This document shows positions 35,001 to 50,000 of a DNA stretch of 64,000 nucleotides, piece by piece. Positions within the stretch are counted from its first letter, which is position 1. Each line of letters opens with the position of its first letter. Position numbers and translations under genes: made by a program. Origin of the DNA: Saprospiraceae bacterium (GTDB taxonomy: Bacteria; Bacteroidota; Bacteroidia; Chitinophagales; Saprospiraceae); assembly GCA_016715965.1 (NCBI GenBank), contig JADJXG010000001.1:1989501-2053500 (forward strand), given 5' to 3'. Below the pieces are notes generated by a model, which was given only the letters and a program-made list of their open reading frames with translations, was not told where the DNA came from and searched no databases.

Positions 35001-38000
35001 ATGTCCCATTTTTCATTCCCTAATAATGTACTTAAGGGTGCGTTTATAACAAATTTAATTTTACAAGAGAATTTTAATACCTCTGCACTCTATAAGCAAT
35101 TTATGAAATTGCTTTTGTGCTTTAACATATCCATGTCATTCTCCTTTATGAATGCCCAGGTATTGGATCCATGTGATGTGGATCTGATCGAAATAAACAT
35201 GGTGGAAGTAACCGGTTTGAATGGTGAAGTTGCCTTTGATGGTGCGCAGGTTTGTACAGAGACCGACACCCTAGCATTATTGGTCAGTACACCAGGAATT
35301 CAATGCAATCCTGCTGCAGCCATCGGTCTGGAAAAATTGGAAATCGTGATTCCTGCAGGATACATTTCGGGTGGATATGTGCAGGTTTCCGGAAGCAGCT
35401 TTGGGATCTATCCATCCAGTCATTATACTTTGACCACACTACCGGGTGGGGATCTAGAAATCTGTTTTACCAATGTAAAAGCTACGGCCACCAATGTCAT
35501 TCGAATTGCATTTGATTTGCTTCCCACTTGCGCGTCCCAGAATCCCATCGAAAGCGGAACTCCCATTTTTTCTCTCTTGTATCAAAGGCCCAACGGATCG
35601 CTGAATATTTTTAATTTGCAGGGAAATACAGATCTTTTTACGGGTACTTTTAGTGCATTTTTGAATTTTGTCAATGTGCAGACAGATCCATCCAGCGCAT
35701 TACCGGGTGATACCGTATGCCGGACTGTGATCATCACTCAAAATGGTCAATTTTCCGAGTTGGACAGCTTTCTGTTTGTGGATGACTATATGATGCAATT
35801 CAGCAACATCACTTCTTTTGAGGTGGAAATCATAGAAGATGGAGTAAATACTGGTATCATCATAGATGCCATGCCATATAAAGTAGACAACGGTGACAAG
35901 ATTTCACTTCTGTTACCGGGTAGCATTTTTGGAGGTGTTGATCAGATTTTTAGCGAAGACGACGGAGTCATTATCCGTTATTGTATGGAAGTGATGTGTC
36001 CTGCTGGAACCAACAATTCCAACATTACAGCTTCCTGGGGATGTTATAATCAAACCTGCCAGCAAACCCAGACCAGTAGTACAGTCGTGGTTAATTTTAA
36101 CGGAGTGCCCAGTGTGAATGCCTCCAAATCGTATGTAGCTTCTCCGGATATCTGTGATGAAAATCAAAATCCATATTGGTCGTACAGCCTGACAAATTTA
36201 GGTTTTGAAATTATGGCGGGTGAAGGTGCAGCCAGAAATTTAATCATGGTGGTCCATTTTTACAAAACAACAGATTGCAAAGCGCTCAAATACACTAATT
36301 TCAAATTGGATGGAGTTCCCATTGTTCCCATATTTATCAACAACGACTCTGCAAGATTTGATATAACGGCAGAATTGCCAGACCTAAGACTGGATGTGTT
36401 TGAAACGGTTAATTTTACCATGGATGTCATCCCTAATTTCAATTTAGGAATTAGCAATTGTGATTCCATACCTGCCTCTCCTCCTTTTTGTCAGGATCCT
36501 TACATCAAGCTGAGATATTCAAATTTATGTTCCGGCAATTTCGCCAACGAGTTTTTCAGATTTGAAGAAATATTTTCGTTTCCATATTTTCAACCAGCCT
36601 TGTCCTTGTCCACTTATGAGTACGAAAAACCTGGTTATGATGGTCCTGGTCACTGGATCGTGGAATTGAGCAATTTAAGTTTTGTGTTTAACGAGCTGGC
36701 AGATATGGACAGTGTTCAGGTCCTGATCAAAAAACCAAAATGTAATTTTTTCTATACCAACAATTTCCTTTATGGAACAGATCCAAATAATTTGACGCCG
36801 CTTGACCCGATGCAAGTGGATCTGGTTTCATCCAATGATTTTATCATTCTCAATCTGCCAAATTCGATTTATGATGGGGAGATTTACTATGTTTCTTTTG
36901 ACATTAATGTAAATTGTTTAAATGAAACCGATCCCAATCCATGCTATCACCCAATCAGGAATTGCACTCATCCTGATGTGAAAGTATTGTATGAAAACTG
37001 CAGGGGAATGAAGTGGAAGAATGGACTTCCTTATCCTGAATTAATTAGAGATCATAGTTTAAATCCACAGGGAAAAGCCCGCGTGATAGAAGTCGGTTGT
37101 ACTCCACAGCGAATACAATATTATTACCGGTATATTCATACAGGTCTGGAGTGCGATGGTGCAAGTGTTTATTTTCAGGCAATCTTTCCATCCAATCTGG
37201 AATTTCAGAATGAATTTGAAAATGGTGGAACCTTATCGGGTGGTCCTGATGGTTTAATTCCCAATGATTATGATTGGGATGGAGATACCCTGACCATATT
37301 TGGTGGAACAATTAATAATTCGAATCCAATTACCGATTTATTTTTTCAATTTGATGCACATATTATTTGTGACAACAATTATCAATTTGAATTTAACGTA
37401 TTTTACGATTGTCCAGGAGCCTGTAATTTTAAACGAAGTTGCGATATATGGGATTTGTATTGCGGCTGTGATCCTGATACAGTCCCAATCCCTTGTTATG
37501 ACCTTTGTGTGAGAACAACAGAACACAAATTGTTCAGGACCAGTGTGGGTGCTCTAGATTCTGCCAATGTCGATATTCCCGGAAACGCGGTGCCGCCAAA
37601 TTTTGGTTTGCCATGTGATACTTTCCGGTTAAGAGATGCTGCCTTGTTCTCAAGAGAAGTGGGAGCTCCGAAAGCTTGTGACAGCGTTGCAGAAATCAGC
37701 TTACATTTCAATACAGGCTCTTTTTTAGATTATTTGCAAGGCGCAAAATTTACACTTTGGGATAGTGAGACGGCAACTTACATTCCGATCCCATGTGGTG
37801 TTAGCAGTTTGCAGGTCATGGGTACCAGCCATGTTTTTAAATTTGATACCAGCTGTGGAAATGAAATCTTCCTCATAACTCTGGGAGACAGCGTTATTTT
37901 TGAAGCCGATTATAAAGTCAAAGCTGCGGCAGAAAACATTCAATGCAGCCAGAATTTTGTGCAACAATCAACGAATGCCCAATTCAGAGGAAAATATTAT

Positions 38001-41000
38001 CGTTCAGGAAATGAAATGGGGCGCTGTAATACGAATCCAATTCCTGCCAATTACCATGTTGGAACGTACAGACCGCGAATGTCCTCTGCCATTCAGTTTA
38101 ACACATCTTGTTCAGCAAGCGCGATTTTAGCGATTAATGAGCAATGCAGCCAGAGGAAAATATTCAGAGATTTCAGACCTCAATATCTAATCGATTCAAT
38201 TGTCTATAACTTTACCGGAATAAATTTTGGATATCAAAGCAATACGGCAGTGATCAGAAACAGAGGACATTTGCCTCATGTCGTATGGAACATCCCGGAT
38301 AGCGAAGTAGAAGTCATCCCAGGAGTTGGTACAAGTAAATTTGTGTTTAGAAATTTAAATGGAGACTGGCCGTTTGAAGAAGTCCGATCCCCATCAGACT
38401 CTCTTTTCGTACTCAATTTTGGACTTGAATTTGCGGAGTGTTATGATTTTAATGGAAACGTACAATTTTCAGCCACCGTGTATTACAACAGCGCGAGTGG
38501 TGGTTGTGGACCAAAGAGTCTGTCACAAAATGGCCAGGTCAATCTTTTGGCTCCGCCGAATGTAATCTTGAATGCACTTTCAGATCCTGTGGTGGTGATA
38601 CCTGATGATACCATTTTCTGGAAAATCAGGGTGGCCAAAACTCCTGCTGCAGGATTAAGTTGGTTGGCTTTGCAGACAGCTACAAGTCCTGTCAATATTT
38701 TTAAAATTTATGATGAAACCAATCAAGTGGACATCACGGCGGACTTTATGAATTACAGCCAAGGAATTTGGTATCAGAATGGAAGCATTACCTCCAGGGA
38801 CATTGTAATTTGTGCCACCACTGATTTGTGTTCTATGGTGCAACTGAATACTTATGCAGGATGGAGTTGTTTTAATTATCCGATCGATCCAAATACTGGC
38901 ATGTTTGACAATGGAAGAAGTTGCGTAAGAACAAGTCTTCCACTTAGAGCAGAACGAGCACCAACTGGAATCCAGGGCACGTTTACCATTCAACCCACGA
39001 AGAGCATTCAATTGTGTTCGGAAGTGCTGTTTGAGGTGGTGGTAAAGAATGTCGGAGTGGGATCCAATTTTGATCAAAAGTTGGAAATATTTATTCCGGC
39101 TTCGGGAGTAAACTTTGTACCCGGTAGTTTTTGTTTGGCCTATCCAAATGTGTACGCTCCTTTATCAAATCCAATGGCGGATGTTGGATCTTATGTCATG
39201 TTGCCAGATCCATCCGGTCCGGTGGCTACAAGCTTTGGACTCAAATATGAATATGACTTATCTGATCCCGCCCTCCAATCTTTGTTGCCTCTAAACTGGT
39301 TGAATCCATCCAATGTTGCCGAGTTGCCTGGTGTGACCTTACCAGAAAACAACTACAATACTTTCTCCGTAAAATGGAAAACATTTTTTGATTGTGATTA
39401 CATTTCCGGTGGTCGTTTAAAAATGAGGGTGAGCGCTTTGGATCGATGCGATCAATTGGTAGCGGATGGACCCAAATCAAGCAATCTGATTTCTATCGAT
39501 GGATTGGATCCGAGAGATTTTAATGAGTACAGCATTTCAATTTTAAAAGACAACATTGGTGCATGTTCGGGAGAACAAAGACTTACTGTGAATGTCGTTG
39601 GTGCTCCAAATGCCATTGCTGACAATGAGTTTATTTGCGTCACCTTCCCGGCAGAAATAGAGTATATTCCACAATCCGCTTCCGGATTCTCACCCCCATC
39701 CGCCCAGGCACCCTATTTCTGGGATTTGAGCAGCGAGATTATCACCGATTTGGGTTCGGGGGTAAAAGAAGTTTGTTGGCAGCTACCCGAAGGTTATCCA
39801 GGGGGAAGTATCGTGGTTTTTAATATTAATGTTAGTGTGAGCGATGATGCTGAATGTGGAAGCTATGTTTTAAGTGCTTTAACCACAGCGAGGGACTCCG
39901 TATATTGCGAGACAGATTTACAATCCTGTTTGGCAGAAATTACCACCAGTGAAGCTTCTGAAGTAGAACTCAGCATCTTGCCGGGTTTGGATTTAATCGA
40001 GGCGCAGTTTGAGACCAATGTCAGTTGTTCGGACGATGAAGAATATTTGTATTTGGAAGGTCATATTGCGGTTCAAAATTTATTTGTGGCCATACCTGTC
40101 GGTGACACCATCCCATTTTTAATTTTCTATGACCAAAACATGAATGGATCTTACGATTTTGGTGAGTTGGTGTTTGAAGATTTTTATACAGGTGGAATAT
40201 TGGAGCAAGGGATTGCAAATATTGATTTTGAGTTTTTGGTTTCCAAAGACCAGGTCTGCAAATTATTCGCATTGGTTGGAAATTCCGATTGCCGATGTGC
40301 TCCCTCACCGGAGCCAATGGAAAGCAGTATTGTGACTGATTTACTTCCTTCGGGTCAGGGTGTTTGTGAAAATAAAAATCTTTTGTTGGTGTGCGATCCG
40401 CTAGACACCGGTATTGAAATAAGCTGGTCCGGTACCGGATCCCAATATGTGGTCAACAATGTTTTCAACGGTCCTGCAGGAAATTACAATTTGACGGCTG
40501 AAATTAGTTTTGGGGAGTGTTATACTACAGAAAGCATTCAATTTACAATCTATGAATGCCCATGTTCAATTTCTCTTCAAGCCGTGGCGGGAGTCTGTGA
40601 CTGCGGATATTATCCCGTTTATGCCACTGTCAACTACGTCAATCAGGGAGACCAGGGATTTGCCTATTCCATTGACAATGGTCCTGCTGTGGTAGTTCCT
40701 TACAATCTAACCGGAAGCCAGCAATTTACCATTGATACAGTTTCATCGATACTACCTGTAACAATAAATGTTTGGGATGTGGAAGAGCCATCCTGCAATG
40801 CAAGTATTTTGTTGTCTGCCAAAGATTGCAGGCACACGCTTTGCACTTTACAGGTGTCTGGATCTATGACCAATTGCAATCTGATCTCAGATTCTCTGGA
40901 GGTAGTTTTTACCATCGCAGGAATCAATACAGGAACCATGGGATTTAATTATTCAGTAAATGGTTCAGCTCCATTAAATCATCCCTACCATCCTTCTGGA

Positions 41001-44000
41001 ATAACAACATTGACATTTCCTGCAAATTCAGATGGGTCCACATGGACCATCGAAGTCAATGACAATGAAAAGTTGGGATGTACCGATACAGCAGAAGTGA
41101 TCGTTCCGTTTTCTTGCAGATGTGGTGTAGAATGTCCTTGTGTGATGAGCGCCTTTGCCAATTACGGTCCTTGCGACAATGGCGAATACAGCATTAACGC
41201 CATCGTAGAATATATGGATCAAAGTGGTCAGGCATTTGCCTATTCTGTAAATGGATCCGCTCCCACCATTGTAGCTTACGATCAAAGTGGATTTCAAGCA
41301 TTCAGCATTGGACCATTTGATATGCCTCAGGCATTTGAAATTATTGTTTGGGATACATTAGATCCTAATTGCCGGGATACAATATTGATGGATGAAAACG
41401 ATTGTATATTTCAGCCATGTGTGTTGAATGTAATTGCAACCACCACCAATTGTGATGTGATTACAGATTCTCTCGATGTTGTCTTTACCATTGTAAGTGT
41501 CAATGCAGGTACTTCAGGATTCAACTATTCATTAAATGGAGCCCCTTATGTCAATCATCCTTATCATCCTTCTGGCAATACAACATTAACTTTCAGAGCA
41601 GATACGGATGGCAGCACCTGGAGCTTGGATATTTTTGATGCTGAAATGACGGATTGCAGTGACTATGAAGAAATCATTGTGAGAAGATCTTGCAGCTGTT
41701 CGGGTTACTGTCCTTGCACCATTGGCTTATTTGCATCGGCGAGTCCTTGTGACAGTGGTTCTTTTAATATCAACTTAATTGTCAATTATCAAATTCAGGG
41801 CAATCTGGGATTTGCTTATACAGTCAATGGTGGCCTGCCCACCAATATTCCATACGATCAATCCGGAAGTCAATTGGTGGTTTTAGGACCATTTACACTT
41901 GAGCAACTTTACACCATCAGTGTATGGGATGTACAATTTCCGGATTGCAATGCAGCGATAGAACTGCAAGGTCCTGATTGCAGGATTCCTCCATGTGAAA
42001 TGGAATTGCTGGTTACTACTTCAAATTGCAATTTGATGACAGATTCTTTAGAGGTAGTATTTACTTTGATTTCATCGGGCACCAGCGCCACAGGTTTTTA
42101 TTATTCACTCAATGGTAACCCGTCTGTACTTCATCCTTATCATCCATCTGGTGTAACCACCCTGAGTTTTCCCGCGAATACGGATGGCACCTATTGGATC
42201 ATGACGGTGGCAGATGCTGTTATTCCAGATTGTGGAGATCAGGCTGACATCACACTGCCGTATTCTTGCCGACCATTTGCCTGTGATTTGGGAGATTTTA
42301 ATTTTAATACAACACAAAAAACCTGCGTACATGATTCCATTCAGGTCAATCTAGTAAATACCTACTGTGCGATCAATGCGTTTAGAACCAGAGATTATTC
42401 GATTATCATTGACTGTGAAGAAGAAGTGAGAAGCATTCAGAAATTGATCATTAATGGTCAGGTTTATATGCTGGACAAGGCCTTTGTTTTTGATGAGGGA
42501 TGTAATCACAAGGATCCACAGAGAATTAACGATTTAATCAAGCTGGTCAATGAGAGACTTCCTGAGATGTGTGCAATTGATATAAATAATGGGATCACAA
42601 GGAACATTAAACCGGAATTGCAGTATTTTTATTCCGGTCCAAGCAGATTGGACAATGATCTCGATCTGGTCATTCAACTTGTACTAAAAGAATCCTATTT
42701 ATGCTGTGATCAGCCTCCATTGGATATCACATTTTGTTTTTTAAACAGAGATGGAAAAGAGGTGATCAGATCTATAAATATTGAAACAGACTCTCAAACT
42801 GAAGGTGCTGAATATTTTTATTATCCTGTGTCTTCCAATTTTGCATTTAATTGGAAAACAGATGGTGGACTTATCGTTTCCGGAGCCAATGGTCCTAGTC
42901 CTGAGATCGTTTGGTCCACTCCGGGTGAGAAGAATGTTTGCGTTTGTGTAACAGATCCACAAGGTGATCCCAATTGTCCTCCGGAAGAATTTTGTTTCAC
43001 CTTGGAAGTAGTGGATGACAATTTGAATGCAAATCTGAGTATATTTCCTCCTGCGTTATGTCTTCAAAATGGAAGAGTGGATATCCTGTTTGAGCAGCCA
43101 GAGGATATTGAGAATTTTATTGTATGCAATTCAGAAGGAGATACCATTTATTCCAGTTTACAAACAAATTGTCCTGGTCTTTTAATGGATCGGCATTTAT
43201 ATGTTACACGCCAAATTGAAGGTCAGTTTGTGTTTATACCATTATTAAACATTGGAAGTCAAATCTCCATTTTTGATGACCCTAACACATATGGTCAGTT
43301 TGGAATCAGCGAGAATGCGGAACAAATTTTTCATCCCCATCCTGAAGCGCCTCAGGTATTGGTGGTCGACATAGACGAGGTGAATGATATCTGTTTTTCT
43401 GATTTTGGATTGCCAAGTTTTAATTGGAATGATAAGCTGGGCATTGATTTCTTTGACTATTTAAAGTCCTGGATGATGGCTACAGGGGAGAATGCATTGA
43501 TTGATCACAACTGCGGGATCCAATCATTAGACCTCAATCATTTTATTGAATGTGATGGAGAATGCAGGTTAATAGTGGATCCCGGAATCGATCTTGTATA
43601 TTTTCAAGTACTGAATGAGCAGAAAATCAATGCACTTGTTTTGTTTTACAAGGATGATTCCAAGGTGGATATAGAGAATGTTTCTATAGAAGATGTTCCT
43701 CCGGGAGAATACACCCTCAAAATATTTGGAGAGTGTGGAGACACTTCCCTTGTCGATTTCACTATGCCGGTTGCTCCATCGCCGGAAGTGTTGGTAAATG
43801 TGACTACCACAGATCCTAGTACCTGTGTTTCAGGAGATGGAGAAATACAGGTCTCTGCCAGCGCAAATGGACCAGTTGTAGCCATAGGTTTTTGTGATGC
43901 AATAGGCAAGGATTTTGGTGTATTTATTAATGACAGCCTTGGGAATAGTTATTCTGCATCCATTGAAGGTCTTGGAGCGGGGTTGTATTATGTCAAAGTA

Positions 44001-47000
44001 GAAACTGCCTGTGGTGATACCATCATTGAAGTCGCATTAAGATCATTGGAAGACATTACATTTTTCAGCAATTTTAATGTGAATCAATTTTCCAGTTGCT
44101 CAGCCAATGATGCCTCTATATCTTTTGATGTGACTACCAGTTCGCCGATTGATTCGATTGTTATTTCCGGATCCAACAACAATATATATTCATATTACAA
44201 TCTGGCGCAGACTGCCGACAATATGAATTATGAAACAGAATCAATCGCTGTTGGACCACCTTTAGTTTGGGGTGTGTATCAAATAAGAGTTTTTGCAGAT
44301 TGCTATTATACAGATACAACGGTAGTCATCACGCCACCACTACCCAGCGCAGCGCTGCAAATTGTTTGCAATGCAACTGCTCCGGAAAATTGTTTGGACC
44401 GTGGAGAGTTGGAGATTACACTCAACTATTCGCCTGACCTAGATTTCAATCCGGATTCTATTGTAGTCACAGGCCCTTTTGCTTACAAGAATGTGAATCA
44501 ATCTGGCAGCAGAAATTATCAACTGACCAATCTAAGACCTGGTACCTATCAAATCCATGCATATTCCTGGAATGTTTGCAACACCACCAGTTCTGTTTGC
44601 GTCATTCCGGAAGTTGCAGATACGGTGATCATCACCGATATTCTTCATCCGGATATTCCTTGTCTCAAGTTGGAACCTACCGGAAGTACTTTGCTGGAAG
44701 TATTTTATCAAACCCAGCCACTCTCACAAAATGTGGCTTACATCAATTGGTTTGGACCCGGTGGATTCATTGAACAACATGCTTTTGTAGGCGCAAGTTC
44801 ATCCGATACATTGAGAGTTTTCGAACCCGGTCTTTACAGGGTTGAAATATTTACCGCATTTCCTCCGGCGGATGGACTTTGTGCATCAGCCGTCATGAGT
44901 TTTCTGGTAAATGAAGTAGGATGTCCTCCCGATTGTGAATTTGAACAGGTTCTCTTTGACACCAGCATTCGGTATGATTGCAACCTTGGATTTATTTACG
45001 ATTTGAGATTGCAGTATGATAATTATGGTTGTAAAGTGGATACCAACGACGAATATTATTATTTGTATGGATATATTTATGATACCTTAGGTAATATTGT
45101 CAAGTACTTTGATATCAATGGCGGATCAGCATCCATGGAAGTGGATAGTATTCTTCCCGGCCGTTATTTCATTTATCTGACTTCAGCAATTAATAATCCT
45201 TTTACCGGATTTATGGAATTGTGTAATGAATTCGATGAATTTTTTATTCCACAAAGATACCGGTCAACTTATAGCATTCAAGTGAGTTCGGAGCCAACGG
45301 CCTGTCGGGCAGATACCGGCAAAGCCAAGGTGACAACTGTCATTTGTGATGGCTTGCCCCAGGACCCTGCTTTGTTTCAGTATATTTGGAGACGAAGTAT
45401 TCTTACATTGCCGGAAACAAGCCACTGCATTGATTCATTGCGGGTGGGTGTGTATCAGGTTATTTTATTGGATCAGTATGGATGTGAGGTGGCAAGTTCA
45501 ACAGTTTCTATCAATCCTACCGATCCCATTTCGTTCGCTCCTTTGCAAGTTATACCATCCAATAATTGTGGAGCATGTAGTGGTGCATTGATACTTCCAC
45601 TGAATGGCGGAGGGCCACCTACATTCAATCATTTGCTTTCCGACGAATTGGGCAATTTTATTTTTCCATTGCCGGGTACCACCAACCAATTTGTAAATCT
45701 CTGCCCTGGAAATTATAATGTTGTCACCTACTACAGTGTCAGTGATACTGCCTGCCCGGCCATTTATACATTGAATGTGCCGGTGTCAACGGATGGACTT
45801 ATTGTTCAGGCCAGCGTTTCAGCTGGAAGTCCATGCGTAGAGAATGACGGTAGGGTTTTATTCAATTTTGTGGGTGGAAAATCACCTTATCATATTTTCC
45901 TTAGAGATACAAATGGATTGCTATTGGATCAAATTTTAAATACCAATTTACTGAATGGCCAATTTATTAACTTGAGCTCCGGCAAATACGTCATCGAAGT
46001 GGTCTCTGTTGGAGCTGAGCAATCTACTTGCAGAGCCATGACCATGGTGCAGTTGGATGAGATCAATTTTGAATTTGGACAAAATGACATTGCTGTTGTA
46101 CAAAACAATTGTTTTGGGCAAAACAATGCTTCAATCATTATTACAAACACTCTTGGTCCAAATCAATTGTTGATTGTTAGAGACGGTGCAAACAATATCA
46201 TTGGTATTTTTAATCAGCTGTCTCCATCACCTATCCAATTTAATCATCTTTCTGCCGGATCTTTTGTCATTACCTTGTCAGGCGGCATCGGTCAGTTTTC
46301 ATGTCAGAGGGTCTTTAATGTAAATATCATTGATCCTCCGGCTTTACAATTTTTTGCAAATACTCAAGAGCCTTCCGGATGCAATCTTCAAGATGGCGCC
46401 ATTCAAATAAATCCAATAGGTGGAACCGCACCGTATTCTATTTCGTGGAGCGGGGGACTTAGCGGTTTTTCTCCAAGTGGTCTTTCCAGTGGCATTTATT
46501 TCTTTACCATCACCGATTCCAACAATTGCAGCATTTCGGGACAGCGCGAAATCATTCTGCCAGGATGCACAGATCCATGTCCGGAAATTGTTCCGGAAGT
46601 ATATGTTCGCGATGCGCGATGTGGCAGAAACGATGGTTATGCAGAAGTATCTGTCAACAATGACCCGGATGCCTATTCCTATGTCTGGAATGATGGAAGC
46701 ACCCAAAGGGTACGTGATAGTTTGCCTTCCGGACAATATTCGGTCAGCATCACCTCGCTGGATCGGCCAGAATGTTTTATTGTTAAACAAGTCTCGATAG
46801 GAGAAGCCGAAGGTCCGAGAATTTCTGTGGATCCGATACATTCCACCAGTTGTAACAATGAGGTGTTGGTTTATATCAATATTACACACGGAATGGCTCC
46901 ATATTCTTTGCAATATACCGGTACAAGTGCGGGCATGCAAGTACTCCAGGACGAAGGTGTGACAGAATTGTACTTTGAAGCAGGACAGTATATCATCGAG

Positions 47001-50000
47001 GTCACGGATGCCAATGGTTGTATGGATTATGCAAGTTTGCAAGTGCTTAACGAACCAGGAGGATTGAATATGCAAACGAGCATCATTTCATTTCCTGCAT
47101 GCAGACAAAGCAACGGACAAATATTTGTGCAGGCCAGCGGATTTCCATCTTATCGCTTCTATTTGAACGGCGTTTTACAAAACACACAGGGATCAGGTAA
47201 TTATACTTTCCAGAATTTGACGGAAGGAATTTATATCGTAGAGGTCATCGATGGTTTTGGATGCAGTGCGTCTGACACGATCAGTTTGACCAATGGACTG
47301 GGAACTGACATTGATCCGGACATTTATCAAATTACTCCGGCCTCGTGCTCGAACGGAAATGGAAGTATTTCTTTTGATGGATCTGGTGATCCGGACCTAT
47401 TTATTGAAATAATTCGCCTTGGTGGAAATGTCCCACTTTATGGTTTTTATGCTGACCTTGCTGGTGTATATGAATTGGAACCGGGTGGGTACTATTTGCG
47501 GATTCAGAATTTATTTGGATGTATTTCCATTCAAGAGAATATTGTTGTTCCTTCCGAACCGCCTCTTGAGTTTACCGTAACATTGACAGATCCAATCTGC
47601 GGAAGAGATATCAACAATGGTCGATTGGAAATTCAGTACAACGATCAGCTTACTCCCAATTCTGTATTTAGTATTCATCATTCTACCGGAGAATTAATCC
47701 TTGAAGGTACAGATGTGGATGGTCTTGCTCCGGGAAATTATATCGTTCGAGCTTTTTATTTGGATTTGCTGGACGACACTTGCAGGGCTGAAGTGCCTGT
47801 TTCACTTGAGACGCCGCGATGCTTAGACCTTGCTTTAAGAAAAACCATTGTACCCAACAAACCTTTTTATCAGGTTGGTGACACCGTTGAATTTCTAATA
47901 ACTGTATTTAATCAAGGTCAGCTTGGAATAAATTCTTTTGAAATCACAGAGCACATTGCGAGTGGATATGACTATGATTCAAGCAATGATATCAGATTGT
48001 ATCCATGGACTCAAAATGGATCTGTTGCAACGCTTCAGTACAATGGATTGCTAGCAGAAGCTGACAGTATTGAATTTATCTTCAGTTTGATCCTTCTGCC
48101 ATCCCAAAATCAAGATTATGGCAACATTGCAGAGATCAGCGATTATTTTAGTGCTGAAGATCCGGATGCGGTGGACATTGATTCTGAAGCTGATCAGGAT
48201 CCAGAAAATGATGGCGGAGGTGTTGCTGATGGTGAAACAGACAATGAAATAAACGGGGATGGGACTGGATTGCCTGGAGAGGACGATGCTGATGGTGATG
48301 AAGATGATCACGATATTGAGTTTCCGGCTTTTGGTTATTACGATCTTGCTTTAATGGTTGTAGCAGATGTTTCCGGACCTGTTGTAAATAATCAGGAAGT
48401 GCCATTCATTTTTACAGTTTACAACCAGGGAACTGAGTCCGTTCAAAATATTAAAATCAATGCTTTAATTCCATCGGGATTTGATTTTGTTGTTGCTTCT
48501 AATCCGGATTGGATGTTGGTCTCTGATACCGGCATGATATTTATTCCTCAGACGCTGGATCCAGGAGATAGCGTATCCGTGATATTGTATTTGATCGTCA
48601 GACCGGATGCACATCCCGGCAATATTACCTTGTTTGGTGAAATTCAGGAATTTGAAGACGAGAATGGAAATGATCGATCCGATGATGATATTGATTCTAC
48701 TCCGGACGACGACAATGACAACGACAATGGTGGCGTGCCTAGGACTGCCAGCGACAATGAAATACACGATGACGGAACATTTGATGAAGATGATCACGAT
48801 CCTGCCTACATAGAAATATTTGACCTTGCCATGCGCAAAAAATATGTAGGTACGCAGGCTTTAAGACCTGGAGAGTCTTTGGAATATTCGATTTGTGTGT
48901 TTAACCAGGGGACAATCAGTGCATTCAACATTGGTATAAATGACTATTTGCCGCCATCCATGATTCTGGATCCAAATAATCAGAATGGCTGGACAGTTAT
49001 CAACGATAGCCTGGTCAGCACGACCATTCCTGGGCCAATTGCTCCGGGTGATAGTTCTTGTGTGAATATTTTTATACAGGTTTTACCCACCATCGATCTG
49101 TCCAATGTTAGAAATTTTGCAGAGATTACCAGCGCAGAAGATTCTACAGGGACAGAAATGACAGATTTTGATTCTGATCCTGATGAGGATCCAGACAACG
49201 ATGGTGATGTAACGGATGATGAAATTGACAATGAGAATGACGATGAAGACGATCACGATGGAGAAGATCCCCCCGTCTTTGATCTAGCCCTTCAAAAAAT
49301 AGCGATAAAGGATGGTCCGGTTTTGCACGGAGAGTTGGTAAAGTTTGCCATTTATGTACACAACCAGGGACTTTCTCCTGCTGCCAATATTGTCATATCA
49401 GAGCACATTCCTTCTGGGCTTAGTTTTGATCCTGTAATCAACCCGGGTTGGAGCGGATCTGGTCAATTGTTGCATTATACCATTCCGGGGCCATTGCTTC
49501 AGGGAGGTTTAGACTCAGCTTGTATATGGTTGAGAGTGCGTCCGGGTGCCAGAAATCAGGATCTGATCAATTTTGCAGAAATCTCACAGGCAGAAGATAC
49601 CAATGGCACTATTATGAATGATTATGATAGTACTCCCGATGACGATCCCACAAATGACAATGGGGCTGATCCATACGGAGATACCAATGATCAAATAAAT
49701 GATGATGGCAATATTGATGAAGACGACAGCGATGCGGAGGCCTTGTACATTTGCAATGGACTCGCCTGCAATGGCAACATCAATCTGAGTTTAAATGGGT
49801 CATGCAATGGCACCATTACACCAGATATGATTCTTGCCTACATGGAGTTTCCTGCCCATCTGTACAGAATTGAAGTGAGGGGTTGGTTTGGAGATTTGCA
49901 TCCCAATCTGTTTACCCATGAAGATGTCGGAAAGAGATTTAAGGTAAAAGTATATTTTGATTTGTGCGACATCAGTTGTTGGGGCACTGTACTGATTGAA

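Noticed and set aside
34688..35023. A 111-codon plus-strand frame before the 18.6-kb gene
   Set aside because: No recognisable domain or promoter; it overlaps the giant gene start in another frame and lies in an AT-rich spacer next to an IS insertion.
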